From: Saprospiraceae bacterium
GTDB taxonomy: Bacteria > Bacteroidota > Bacteroidia > Chitinophagales > Saprospiraceae
NCBI GenBank assembly: GCA_027488935.1
Contig: JAIYAP010000024.1
Location: forward strand, 1 to 45,692
Direction of reading: 5' to 3'
DNA: 45,692 nt
In this document: one piece after another, positions 17,194 to 25,380 of the stretch
Numbering within the stretch: the stretch's first letter is position 1
How the letters are laid out: every line of letters starts with the position of its first letter
Program-made: the position numbers and the translations under genes
The notes under the pieces: model-generated
The model's database searches: none
What the model was told of the DNA's origin: nothing
The model's input: the letters and a program-made list of their open reading frames with translations, nothing else

Positions 17194-18654
17194 ATGACGA
17201 CCAAGCCGCCCAAACGCAATAAAACGCTGCTGTATGTTCTAATTGGCGTATTGGCATTGCTAATCGCCGCCGCTGTGATTAAAGCCCGCCAAAAACCGCG
17301 CGGCGAAGAAGTCAATGCAGAAAAAGCAGAACGGCGCACCATCAAGGAAACCGTTACCGCCAGTGGCAAAATTTACCCGGAAACAGAGGTTAAAATCAGT
17401 TCCGACGTTTCAGGGGAGATTATCCAGTTGTATGTGCAGGAAGGCGACTCGGTTACTGCCGGACAAGTGCTTGCCAAAATCCGCCCCGACGAATACCAAA
17501 GTGCAGTAGAACAAGGCGTGGCTTCGGTCAATACCGCCCGTGCCCAAAAACAAATATCCTCTTCCAATGTGCGCACCAGCAGCGCACAATTGGATCAGCT
17601 GAAAGCCGAAATCAACCGCACCAAAGCACAATTGGAGGCCGCCACCAATGCCTACAACCGCAGCGATAAATTGTTTAAAGAAGGCGTGATTTCTGCCGCC
17701 GAGTTTGAAACCGCCAAAAATAACCTGCGCGCTGCCGAAAGTGGCCTGAATGCCGCTGAAGCCAACCTGAAAGCCAGCGAAAGCAGCCTCGTTTCTGCCC
17801 AGGAAAATGTTCGTGTTTCAGAATTGGGCATCACCAGCGCTTCTGCGCGCCTCCGCGAGCTCAATACCAGCCTGCAAAAAACCATCATCACCGCGCCGGT
17901 AAGCGGCATCGTGAGCAAATTAAACGTTGAAAAAGGCGAACGCGTGGTAGGTACCCTGCAAATGACCGGTACCGAAATGATGCGCATCGCCAACCTGCGT
18001 TCCATGGAAGTACAAGTGGACGTAAGTGAAAACGATATCCTGAAAGTATCAGTCGGCGATGAAGCCGATGTGGAAGTGGATGCTTACCTCGGCCGCAAAT
18101 TCAAAGGCAAGGTGACAGAAATCGCCAACAGCGCCAGCAACGTCGGCACCACCACCAGCCTCAATTCCGATCAGGTCACCAATTTTGTGGTGAAAATCCG
18201 CATCGACCCCAGTTCTTACCTCGACCTTTTGAAAGACGGCCGCCGTTACCCTTTCCGTCCGGGTATGTCGGCCTCGGTGGATGTGTTTACCCAGACTGCC
18301 GACAATACCATCACCGTGCCTTTGATTGCTGTGACCGCGCGGGAAGACAAAAAGGACGATAAAAAAGTGGTGGATAAAGACGAGGAAGAAAGCGTTGTGA
18401 ACAATGCCCAAAAAGAAAAAGAGAAAAAAGACGACCTGATCAAAGAGATCGTTTTTGTGATCGTGGGCGATACGGTGGCCGTGAAAGAAGTAAAAACGGG
18501 TATCCAGGACAATGACCATATCGAAATCTTGTCGGGTATTGCGGAAGGCGACATGGTAATTAGCGGTCCGTACTCGGCGATTGCCCGCAAATTGAAAAGC
18601 GGCAGCAAGATCAAATTAATGGATAAAAAGAAAGCAGAGGAAAAAAAGGAATAG
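17194..18654 (+). CDS. HlyD/MacA-type efflux periplasmic adaptor
   Basis: This protein has 486 residues. One N-terminal membrane anchor is present (about 9-29, 'LLYVLIGVLALLIAAAVI'). The barrel-sandwich half 'GEIIQLYVQEGDSVTAGQVLAKI' (~70-92) is followed by a long alpha-hairpin (~100-225, rich in Ala and Ser) and the second half 'TAPVSGIVSKLNVEKGERV'. The beta-barrel 'VQVDVSENDILKVSVGDEADVEVDAY' and the membrane-proximal domain come after. By family it bridges an inner-membrane pump and a TolC channel. No pump gene (MacB or RND) adjoins it. An acidic/basic low-complexity insertion of about 35 residues ('KKDDKKVVDKDEEES' and onward, ~385-420) interrupts the C-terminal part. Confidence 0.88.
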   Translation: MTTKPPKRNKTLLYVLIGVLALLIAAAVIKARQKPRGEEVNAEKAERRTIKETVTASGKIYPETEVKISSDVSGEIIQLYVQEGDSVTAGQVLAKIRPDEYQSAVEQGVASVNTARAQKQISSSNVRTSSAQLDQLKAEINRTKAQLEAATNAYNRSDKLFKEGVISAAEFETAKNNLRAAESGLNAAEANLKASESSLVSAQENVRVSELGITSASARLRELNTSLQKTIITAPVSGIVSKLNVEKGERVVGTLQMTGTEMMRIANLRSMEVQVDVSENDILKVSVGDEADVEVDAYLGRKFKGKVTEIANSASNVGTTTSLNSDQVTNFVVKIRIDPSSYLDLLKDGRRYPFRPGMSASVDVFTQTADNTITVPLIAVTAREDKKDDKKVVDKDEEESVVNNAQKEKEKKDDLIKEIVFVIVGDTVAVKEVKTGIQDNDHIEILSGIAEGDMVISGPYSAIARKLKSGSKIKLMDKKKAEEKKE

Positions 18655-18658
18655 CCCT

Positions 18659-18666
18659 TACCTTTG
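18659..18666 (+). promoter_or_regulatory. Candidate -7 element (TACCTTTG) before the 18699 gene
   Basis: TACCTTTG lies 32 bases before the ATG at 18699 and 4 bases after the adaptor stop. It suggests that the small membrane protein and WD40 pair has its own promoter in addition to read-through. No TTG box at 19-base spacing. Confidence 0.4.
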
Positions 18667-18698
18667 CGCGGCCAAGCAAATGGCCAATCGACTATACC

Positions 18699-19217
18699 AT
18701 GGAAAATATTGAATATAATGCCGACAGTGCTCCCGTGTCTACCACGGGGGCACTGTCGCGTACCAGCCTGCTCTCTTCGAATTATACCCTGTTTTGGCGG
18801 GTGTTTTTCCCGATTTTCAGCACCGTTTTCCTCTTCGGATTAATGGTGGCTTTTTACCTCACCGAAGAAAACGATATGCTGTTTCCGTTGGTGCCAGTCC
18901 GTTGGGCGCAAATCGGGATCGTAATCGTGATGGTGCTGTGGATGTTTTTGCTGTACCGCACCCTTTGGCGCCTCAAACGCGTGGATGCCGATACCCAGCA
19001 TGTTTATGTGACCAATTACTGGCATACCGTGCGTTATCCCTGGACGGATGTAAACCACCTGGAATTGAAAAACCGCGTGGGGCGTCATGTTTGGCAAATT
19101 GAACTAAAAGCGCCCGGTCGTTTCGGACAAACCATTTACTTTTTTCCTTCTGCCCAAACGGCGGGTTTCCTCGAAGCCCTGGGCGTGCAGTCTTTGGTGA
19201 AGCCACCTAAAGCCTGA
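18699..19217 (+). CDS. Small membrane protein with two TM segments and PH-like tail
   Basis: This protein has 172 residues. Two membrane segments lie at ~32-54 ('VFFPIFSTVFLFGLMVAFYL') and ~70-88 ('IGIVIVMVLWMFLLY'). A soluble tail follows ('VYVTNYWHTVRYPWTDVNHLELKN...IELKAPGRFGQTIYFFPS'), which resembles the bacterial PH-like domain often found after two TMs. I do not recognise the family. The stop is one base from the WD40 ATG, so the two are probably translated together. Confidence 0.7.
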   Translation: MENIEYNADSAPVSTTGALSRTSLLSSNYTLFWRVFFPIFSTVFLFGLMVAFYLTEENDMLFPLVPVRWAQIGIVIVMVLWMFLLYRTLWRLKRVDADTQHVYVTNYWHTVRYPWTDVNHLELKNRVGRHVWQIELKAPGRFGQTIYFFPSAQTAGFLEALGVQSLVKPPKA

Positions 19218-19218
19218 T

Positions 19219-20112
19219 ATGGACTGTCGCCTGTTGCACACCTGCACAGGGCACAACGGGGCCTTATATGCCTTGCAGCCCGGTTTTGAGTCGCATACGT
19301 TCCTGTCGGCCGGCAGCGATGGCTGGATCGTGCAATGGGACCTCCATGCACCTGAATTCGGCAAACTTTTAGCCACTGTAACTACCCAGGTTTTTTCCCT
19401 CTGCCGCCTGCCAAACCAGCAAAAACTGGTCGCAGGCAACATGGACGGCGGCCTGCACTGGGTCGATTTAATTGACCCGGCGCAAACGCTCAATGTGTTG
19501 CACCACAAAAAAGGCGTATTTGATTTATTGGCGGTGGATGATTACTTGTACTCCGTCGGCGGAGACGGCGTGCTCACCCGTTGGTCGATCGAAACCCAGC
19601 GTGCCGTAGAAAGTTACCAATTGAGCAACCAGGCCTTGCGCACGCTCGCCTACGCGCCTACACGCAAGGAACTGGCCATTGGCGCCAGCGACGGCAATAT
19701 TTACCTGCTGGACGCCGAAACCCTGGCTTTGCGTTACACGATCCAGCAAGCCCACGCACCCTCCGTTTTTACCGTTCAATACAGCCCCGACGAACACCTG
19801 CTCTTCAGCGGTGGCCGCGATGCGATGCTGCGGGTGTGGGAGGTATCGAATATTCCGGCGCCACTGCATGCCGTTCCGGCCCATTTATTTACCATCAACC
19901 ACCTTGTTTTTTCGCCCGATGGAAAGTTGTTTGCTACGGCAAGCAGGGATAAGACTTTAAAAATATGGGATACCACATCGCTGCAATTGCTTAAAGTGGT
20001 GGATGTATTGCGGTATCATGGGCATATTAACTCCGTGAATCGGTTGTTGTGGCTGGAGGAGGGATTGATTTCTTGCGGGGATGATCGGGTGGTGAAGATC
20101 TGGGGAGTATGA
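19219..20112 (+). CDS. WD40-repeat protein
   Basis: This protein has 297 residues made of about seven WD40 blades and no signal peptide, so it is likely cytoplasmic. Repeats are visible as 'GHNGALYAL...FLSAGSDGWIVQWDL', 'LAIGASDGNIYLLDAE', 'LLFSGGRDAMLRVWEV', 'LFATASRDKTLKIWDT' and 'GLISCGDDRVVKIWGV', the last one closing the ring. WD40 rings are protein-binding platforms. The one-base spacing to the upstream membrane protein suggests that they act together, perhaps with the WD40 ring at the cytoplasmic face of the membrane. That is inference. Confidence 0.85.
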   Translation: MDCRLLHTCTGHNGALYALQPGFESHTFLSAGSDGWIVQWDLHAPEFGKLLATVTTQVFSLCRLPNQQKLVAGNMDGGLHWVDLIDPAQTLNVLHHKKGVFDLLAVDDYLYSVGGDGVLTRWSIETQRAVESYQLSNQALRTLAYAPTRKELAIGASDGNIYLLDAETLALRYTIQQAHAPSVFTVQYSPDEHLLFSGGRDAMLRVWEVSNIPAPLHAVPAHLFTINHLVFSPDGKLFATASRDKTLKIWDTTSLQLLKVVDVLRYHGHINSVNRLLWLEEGLISCGDDRVVKIWGV

Positions 20113-20117
20113 GGTGG

Positions 20118-20166
20118 AGAGGGGAAGGGGTTCCGCGGAGCATCTCCGCGGAACCCTTTCCCCTCT
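20118..20166. repeat. Near-perfect 23-bp inverted repeat, probable bidirectional terminator or REP-like element
   Basis: The arm 20118-20140 pairs with 20144-20166 over 23 positions, with a single G-T wobble and a 3-base loop (CAT). The core is TTCCGCGGAG / CTCCGCGGAA. It lies between convergent genes and overlaps the stop codon (20165-20167) of the Lnb-type gene. The flanking T-run expected of an intrinsic terminator is missing. The length and perfection resemble dispersed extragenic palindromes, but no second copy was seen in this window. Confidence 0.75.
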
Positions 20167-21313
20167 ACGCAGCACCCTTTCTCCGCCAAATACCCTTTAC
20201 CACCACCAGCACCACCACCGGCACCGCCGCCAAAGGCAACGCCTGCGGAATCCAAGCCCAAAAAATCAACATCAAAGCGGCTAAAATAGCCGTGCCGGTA
20301 AAGTAATTTTCTACAAATTCGGACTTACTCCGCCGCCAGAAAAATAAAAGGTGCGTAGGCAAAGCCCAAAACATATTCAAATTGGTCTTGGTCGCCGAAT
20401 GCTCGGTCGCAAACCACAACAAGGCAATCACCAAACCCGCCAGGCCCAGCACAAACCAAAATATCGTATCAAAAATGCGCGCAGTACGCGGATTTGCCAT
20501 GCTCAACAAGCCCAGCAAGGCAATAAAACTCATTACCCACAAGGGACGGTCTAAAAATCCAGGGGTGAAGGCGGGTTGTTCTATTTTATTCTCTGGAATG
20601 TTGTGCTCGGAGCGTACCAGGGGCGTTTTGCCGTCTACCGTACTTGCGCCGAATAAATCGTGCAAATGATCGGGTAAAAACATATAATCTTCCGTCCGCG
20701 CTTTGCGGTCTGCTGCTAAACCCAATATTAAATCGATGCCGAAATCGGTCCAGGGGTAGTTTTTCAGGTAAGGCTTGAGCAGTTGGCGCATGGTGACGCC
20801 GGGCTTCAAGCCGCTGCTGTCAAAAGTGATTTGGTGAAAGCAGGTTTCCTTCACCAAATCACGGATGCGGGTGGCACAGTTGTCGTAAAAAAAGTCGTAT
20901 TTGTAGTCTTTGTTTTCCGGCAAGGCATTGGTTTGCAGCAGACTAAAGATGCGCTGCCGTTGTTCGCCGTTTAAATTCAGCACCTGTTCTTTCATCCAGC
21001 GGTGGTCGTGGTAATTGCCGTATTCAAAGTTGCGGTACGATTCCACATCGAGCGAGTACAGCAGTTTACCCCGGCAAAAATTGAGGTAAAAGTTGGGCTG
21101 ATCAAAATCGAAGGTGCCGTAATTGTACACGCGGTTGATGCGGGTAATCGGATCGTACACCCGCACGGCACTGTGGCCAAAAACACTGTACAACTCGGAG
21201 CCGGGCGAAACGGTCATCAAACTGATGCGGGCGCTGTCGGAAAGCACGGGCACTACCTGTGCAGGAAGTAACCTGCACAGGAAGACAAAAACTACAAACG
21301 GTAAATATTTCAT
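20165..21313 (-). CDS. DUF4105 / Lnb-type protein (putative lipoprotein N-acyltransferase)
   Basis: This protein has 382 residues with an N-terminal signal. A DUF4105-type periplasmic domain occupies ~25-240. It has 'SVFGHSAVRVYDP' (His47) and 'YDFFYDNCATRIRDL' (Cys146), the conserved His and Cys of the family. About four or five membrane segments follow from ~255 to 375 ('LWVMSFIALLGLLSMA', 'TIFWFVLGLAGLVIALLWF', 'AILAALMLIFWAW', 'VPVVVLVVVKGIW'). By my knowledge this family includes Lnb, the enzyme that N-acylates lipoproteins in Bacteroidota lacking Lnt. That role is transferred by family, not shown here. It starts 21 bp after the glucosaminidase stop, so the two form an operon. The gene ends inside the 23-bp palindrome. 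Confidence 0.8.
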   Translation of the reverse strand: MKYLPFVVFVFLCRLLPAQVVPVLSDSARISLMTVSPGSELYSVFGHSAVRVYDPITRINRVYNYGTFDFDQPNFYLNFCRGKLLYSLDVESYRNFEYGNYHDHRWMKEQVLNLNGEQRQRIFSLLQTNALPENKDYKYDFFYDNCATRIRDLVKETCFHQITFDSSGLKPGVTMRQLLKPYLKNYPWTDFGIDLILGLAADRKARTEDYMFLPDHLHDLFGASTVDGKTPLVRSEHNIPENKIEQPAFTPGFLDRPLWVMSFIALLGLLSMANPRTARIFDTIFWFVLGLAGLVIALLWFATEHSATKTNLNMFWALPTHLLFFWRRSKSEFVENYFTGTAILAALMLIFWAWIPQALPLAAVPVVVLVVVKGIWRRKGAA

Positions 21314-21334
21314 ATCAAATTGGTCCGGTTGGAC

Positions 21335-22831
21335 TTATTGCACTTTAAGTTGTTGCCCGATTTTGATGCCATCATCGCCCAAGCGGTTCATTTGTTTGAG
21401 TTTGGCCACGGTGGTATTGTATTTTCTGGACAAACTGTACAAAGTGTCGCCTTTTACCACGGTGTGGTAGCCCGGTTTTGCATTGTTGGTGTTTTCGGTG
21501 GTGCTCGGTTTGTATGGACTCGGATCCGTTTTTTTGGTATCTTGTTTCGGGTAGCCGGTTCCAGTGGTGGAGGGCTTGCCGGGCGTGGTGGTGCCTGGTT
21601 TTACGGGTGGTTTGGCATCGGGTTTGGTTTTGTCGGTATCCGGTTTGGTAGATCCTTCGCCTTCAATGTCGAAATCGAGATCTTCGCTGGGCGTCATTTT
21701 AGTCGGTTGGGTGCCTGTGCCTGGTTTGTTGGGTGTTCCAGTGGAGCCACTTTGCTGGCCGTCCAACACGGGTTCTTTGATTTTTACATAATCGCCTCTT
21801 TTGCGGCTGCCGCGGAGGATGACTTTTTCGCCTACAGCAGGCTCTTGTCCGGCTTGCAAACCATTCATTTCGCGCAATTTATCCATTTTTACCCCGTATT
21901 GTTGCGAAATTTCGAACATCGTTTGGCCTTCGCGGACATAATGCTCGGTAGCGCGGCCGCCAAATTTGTCTTTTTTAGGTTGCATGTAGATACGGGTGCC
22001 CGGGCGCAAGCGTACGCGCGGCGGATAACCCCGGTCGTTAAAATCAACCACCTTATCGGAGTTCATGCGGTAGGCGCGGGCTACATCTTCGAGGGTTTCG
22101 CCGTCTTTGGTCAACACCACTTTTACATCATTTACCCGTCCAATGCGGGAGCCCAGTGGTGCGGGTTCGGTTTCGCCGGAAGTATTGGTAATAACCGGTG
22201 TTTCGGTCGTGGGCGGCGCGCCGGGTTGTACGACCTTGCCGGGTTGGTCGTATTCGTACAATTTATAACGTTCAATTAAATCGATCAATTGATTGGCGTA
22301 GGTGGGGGAAGTGGCATAACCGGCAGATTGCAAGCCGCGCGCCCAGCCTTTGTAGTCGGTGCGATCCAGGTTGAACAAAAAGCCATAACGGTTGTGCTTT
22401 TTGGGATCGCGCAAAAATTGGCCGTGATCGAGAAAACTTTCTTGCACCGATTCGTATTTGCGGAAACAGGATTCTTTGAGTTTGCCATCGGCATCGTAAT
22501 CGTCATCTTGTTTGTAAAAGGACTTGCCCCTCCAGTCATTGCCGCATTTTACTCCAAAATGGTTGTTGGCCATTTTAGCGACCTCGCTTTGTCCGGCACT
22601 GCTTTCGAGGATCCCTTGCGCCAAAATGATGCTGGCAGGTACACCGCCGCGGCCCATTTCGAGCTGTGCGGCGCCGCGATATTGGGCGACATAATCCAAT
22701 TGGGCATTGCCCGTTGGTTTAAATTCTGCGTTGGAGTCCGTCAAATCTCCTTTTGAAGATGTTTTTTTAAACGTGCTGCACGCAGACAGCAAGCTTAGAC
22801 TAAGGATAAAAACAGGGAGTACGTATTTCAT
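21335..22831 (-). CDS. GH73-type glucosaminidase lipoprotein with LysM domains
   Basis: This protein has 498 residues. It has a lipoprotein signal with Cys18 ('LLSAC'). The glucosaminidase domain is at ~45-195, with likely catalytic Glu76 in 'IILAQGILESSAG', then 'NNHFGVKC', 'CFRKYESVQESFLDHGQFL' and 'GWARGLQSAGYAT'. A LysM-like unit (~236-284), a LysM (~296-341), a Pro/Thr/Lys-rich linker (~342-454) and a C-terminal LysM (455-498, 'VVKGDTLYSLSRKYNTTV') follow. By family it cuts N-acetylglucosaminyl bonds in peptidoglycan while LysM units hold it on glycan strands. The outer-membrane anchor and long linker would let it reach the wall. It is the first gene of an operon with the Lnb-type gene. 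Confidence 0.9.
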   Translation of the reverse strand: MKYVLPVFILSLSLLSACSTFKKTSSKGDLTDSNAEFKPTGNAQLDYVAQYRGAAQLEMGRGGVPASIILAQGILESSAGQSEVAKMANNHFGVKCGNDWRGKSFYKQDDDYDADGKLKESCFRKYESVQESFLDHGQFLRDPKKHNRYGFLFNLDRTDYKGWARGLQSAGYATSPTYANQLIDLIERYKLYEYDQPGKVVQPGAPPTTETPVITNTSGETEPAPLGSRIGRVNDVKVVLTKDGETLEDVARAYRMNSDKVVDFNDRGYPPRVRLRPGTRIYMQPKKDKFGGRATEHYVREGQTMFEISQQYGVKMDKLREMNGLQAGQEPAVGEKVILRGSRKRGDYVKIKEPVLDGQQSGSTGTPNKPGTGTQPTKMTPSEDLDFDIEGEGSTKPDTDKTKPDAKPPVKPGTTTPGKPSTTGTGYPKQDTKKTDPSPYKPSTTENTNNAKPGYHTVVKGDTLYSLSRKYNTTVAKLKQMNRLGDDGIKIGQQLKVQ

Positions 22832-22932
22832 ATTGCTGTTTATTTGGTGTAAAAATTCTAGGAAGCGGTAAAGTTAATCCGATGACAATAAACGACCATC
22901 TTTAAAATCTATTTTTATCACAAGGCTGTGGA

Positions 22933-25191
22933 TTAAAGATTCAGCCAAAAAACGGCTTTTAATACGAGGGCTTTATTCTTTGGGGCTAAAAAACGAACGG
23001 GTGAATTGGGGGCTGTAGCGGCATACGAATTGTCGGTGTACACCAAAAACAAGTCGGAAACCGGGGCAAAACGCCATTGTAAACGCGTGTTTATATTAAA
23101 ATTATTGGCCTGTGTATTGTATTGAAAAAAGGCGCTAAAAAACAGTTTTTTGGTAAACGAAAGTTCTGCGCGTGGCCCAATCAGCCAAAAATCGCTGGAG
23201 GAATAGGGTTTGGGTAATCGAATGCGGTTGTAATTGTACCCCAGGGCAAACACGCCATAGGGCTGCCAGCGGTACGACAAACTCCCATCCACATTCAACA
23301 GACTGCCATTAAAAAACGAACCGGCACTAAAGTCAAGACTACCCTGCAAATTGTAACTACTGCTGCTGTAATAACTGCCGCGCACGCCATTGTAGGTGTA
23401 GCCTTTTAGGCCAGGCAAAGGTTGGGTATCGGTTTCGTCCTGGTTAGTAGGGTCAAAATCTTCAAAAAGGTAGGTGTAGGAGTTATAAACGCCCAAATTC
23501 AATCCCGATTGGTTTTTAAACTCCACATTGCTGAATAAAAATACATCGCGGTCGGTTTCTTGAAAATCCAGGCTGTAGGTAAGGTTTCCGTCGATGCCAA
23601 AACCCCAGGTATTTACGGAGGTATTGCCAGGATAAAAGCGGATGCTCATGCCAGGGTATAAGTTTTGGACGCCCTTCCGTTGAATAAAGCCTGCATCAGA
23701 GGTAAAGTTGCTATCGACCAATAAATAGGCAAAATTGGCACTAAAATACCGGTCATTGTAGGATAAAAAACTCGCCAGGGTGCCGCCACGCTTTTTCGGA
23801 TCGGGTGAAAAAGACCGGTGGTAATACCATTCGCCTTCCCAGCGGTTGTCTTCGGAGTACAAATCATACTCAATGCCGGCTATTCGGTTCCAGGGTTCGA
23901 ATCCCGATTTTTGTTCGGAGGACAATCCATTGAGCAGGTTTTCTTTATCCATTATGATTGCGCCAATATTACTGCGGCTGCCCACTTTTCTTTGTACGGT
24001 TGCGACTGCAAAATTGGCTGCGGGCAACACCTGGCTGGAATCCCAGTTTACCCGTTTGGTTTGCATATTGAGGACGCCAATGCGCCAGTTGTCGTTGATT
24101 TTTCCGCTCAGGCGCGCACCCGCAAGGATGGGAATGGTGGTGTTATTGCCCGTCACCGGATTGCGTGCCAAGCCTATACGACGGGAAAAGAAAGGCCGGG
24201 TGTTCGGAAAACCAAATGTGGCAAACAAATCGCGGTTTTCGAGGAAAAACTGCCTTCTTTCTGGAAAAAACAACTCAAAACGGCTCAGGTTTGGCACCTG
24301 TCGATCCACCTCTACCTGCGAAAAATCGGGATTGATGGTCAAATCCAGGTTGAGTGAAGGGGTTACGGCAATCTTTGCATCGCCCCCAATGCCCAGTTCC
24401 TTTTTACTGGGCCGGTTGCTGATCACGCCTTGTTCATTGCGCTGATAATCAACCCCGTATTGGCTGGTAAAATAGGGGATCAGGGCAATGTTACTGCCCG
24501 AACTGGGTGGGGGCGTGTCCCAAATCAAGTTGCCGGTAAAAGCCAAATTATTGGCAGCAAACTGCTGTGGAATAGGTCGCCAGGTGCTTACCTCCCAGGT
24601 CTTCAGATAGGTTCTGATAAAGTTCACATGCCAACTATTCTGCCCGGAAGCAACTTTATACCGCAAGGTTTTGAACGGAATGGCCATTTCAACCGACCAA
24701 TATTCATCTTCATTTTGAACCGCAGAGTGCCATTTATTGTCCCATTCGTAGGAGAGGTTGGCACCGTTATCCACCAGCGCCTCGCGTTGTACATTGAGTG
24801 GATTTAAGCTAAAAAGAAAGCCATTCAGGCCATCTTTGAACGGATCGACAATAAAATTCAACACATCACTGGTGCCGTTGGGGAAGTCGCGTTTGAGGGA
24901 TTGTACGGTGTAAGTGTTGCGTTTTTGGGTGCATTTGGCAGCGATGTACAGGAATTTATCGTCAAAACACATCCGTATTTCGGTAGGGTAATGGGTGTAA
25001 CTGCTGTCTACCGGAAACGTCATTTTAAAGTGCTGGGCTACATCGGCGGTTTGCCAGGCAGGCTCATCGGTCAGGCCGTCCACTTTTATGGGTTGATTTG
25101 TTTTTTGAATATGTAATTCAAAGGTGGGCGCATCATTTTGCGCGCAAAGCATTACCGGTATCAACAGGACAAGCGACAGCAGGGACTTCAT
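22933..25191 (-). CDS. DUF5916 outer-membrane protein with N-terminal CBM9-like domain
   Basis: This protein has 752 residues from the ATG at 25189-25191, which begins a signal peptide ('LLSLVLLIPVMLCAQ'). An upstream in-frame Met at 25320 was rejected for that reason and because the -7 box at 25210-25217 lies inside the extension. Residues ~30-210 resemble CBM9-type domains ('IKVDGLTDEPAWQTADVAQHF', 'FLYIAAKC'). The remainder is the DUF5916 strand-rich region, with 'FFPERRQFFLENRDLFATFG' and 'FFSRRIGL' as family hallmarks, and probably forms an outer-membrane barrel ending 'VLKAVFWLNL'. The substrate is not known. Confidence 0.88.
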   Translation of the reverse strand: MKSLLSLVLLIPVMLCAQNDAPTFELHIQKTNQPIKVDGLTDEPAWQTADVAQHFKMTFPVDSSYTHYPTEIRMCFDDKFLYIAAKCTQKRNTYTVQSLKRDFPNGTSDVLNFIVDPFKDGLNGFLFSLNPLNVQREALVDNGANLSYEWDNKWHSAVQNEDEYWSVEMAIPFKTLRYKVASGQNSWHVNFIRTYLKTWEVSTWRPIPQQFAANNLAFTGNLIWDTPPPSSGSNIALIPYFTSQYGVDYQRNEQGVISNRPSKKELGIGGDAKIAVTPSLNLDLTINPDFSQVEVDRQVPNLSRFELFFPERRQFFLENRDLFATFGFPNTRPFFSRRIGLARNPVTGNNTTIPILAGARLSGKINDNWRIGVLNMQTKRVNWDSSQVLPAANFAVATVQRKVGSRSNIGAIIMDKENLLNGLSSEQKSGFEPWNRIAGIEYDLYSEDNRWEGEWYYHRSFSPDPKKRGGTLASFLSYNDRYFSANFAYLLVDSNFTSDAGFIQRKGVQNLYPGMSIRFYPGNTSVNTWGFGIDGNLTYSLDFQETDRDVFLFSNVEFKNQSGLNLGVYNSYTYLFEDFDPTNQDETDTQPLPGLKGYTYNGVRGSYYSSSSYNLQGSLDFSAGSFFNGSLLNVDGSLSYRWQPYGVFALGYNYNRIRLPKPYSSSDFWLIGPRAELSFTKKLFFSAFFQYNTQANNFNINTRLQWRFAPVSDLFLVYTDNSYAATAPNSPVRFLAPKNKALVLKAVFWLNL

Positions 25192-25209
25192 GTTATCTGA
25201 ATTTGGCTG

Positions 25210-25217
25210 CAAAGTTA
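25210..25217 (-). promoter_or_regulatory. Candidate -7 element (TAACTTTG) for the DUF5916 gene
   Basis: The minus strand reads TAACTTTG, 18 bases before the ATG. No TTG was found at the expected distance. Confidence 0.4.
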
Positions 25218-25356
25218 GATAAGCCAGTTTGTAGGCTTGTGTTGTGCTGCAGGGTTTCGACAGATTTAATATAAAGTATGGCAAACAGCGGGTGAATCGA
25301 ATTGTCGGCCGTGTTGCCAACTCTATTTCGCCTCATCAATGCTCCAAAAATCCGCT

Positions 25357-25364
25357 TAACTTTG
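25357..25364 (+). promoter_or_regulatory. Candidate -7 element (TAACTTTG) for rfbD
   Basis: TAACTTTG lies 16 bases before the rfbD ATG, which would give a very short leader. No TTG box at 19-base spacing. Confidence 0.4.
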
Positions 25365-25380
25365 CCAAAAATTTCGCTTT

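Noticed and set aside
21320-22279. 319-codon plus-strand open frame opposite the glucosaminidase gene
   Set aside because: It is a Phe/Gly-rich antisense shadow of the Pro/Thr/Lys-rich linker and LysM region on the real strand.
25192-25320. N-terminal extension of the DUF5916 protein by 43 residues
   Set aside because: A standard signal peptide begins at the ATG at 25189-25191, and a -7 box lies within the extension.
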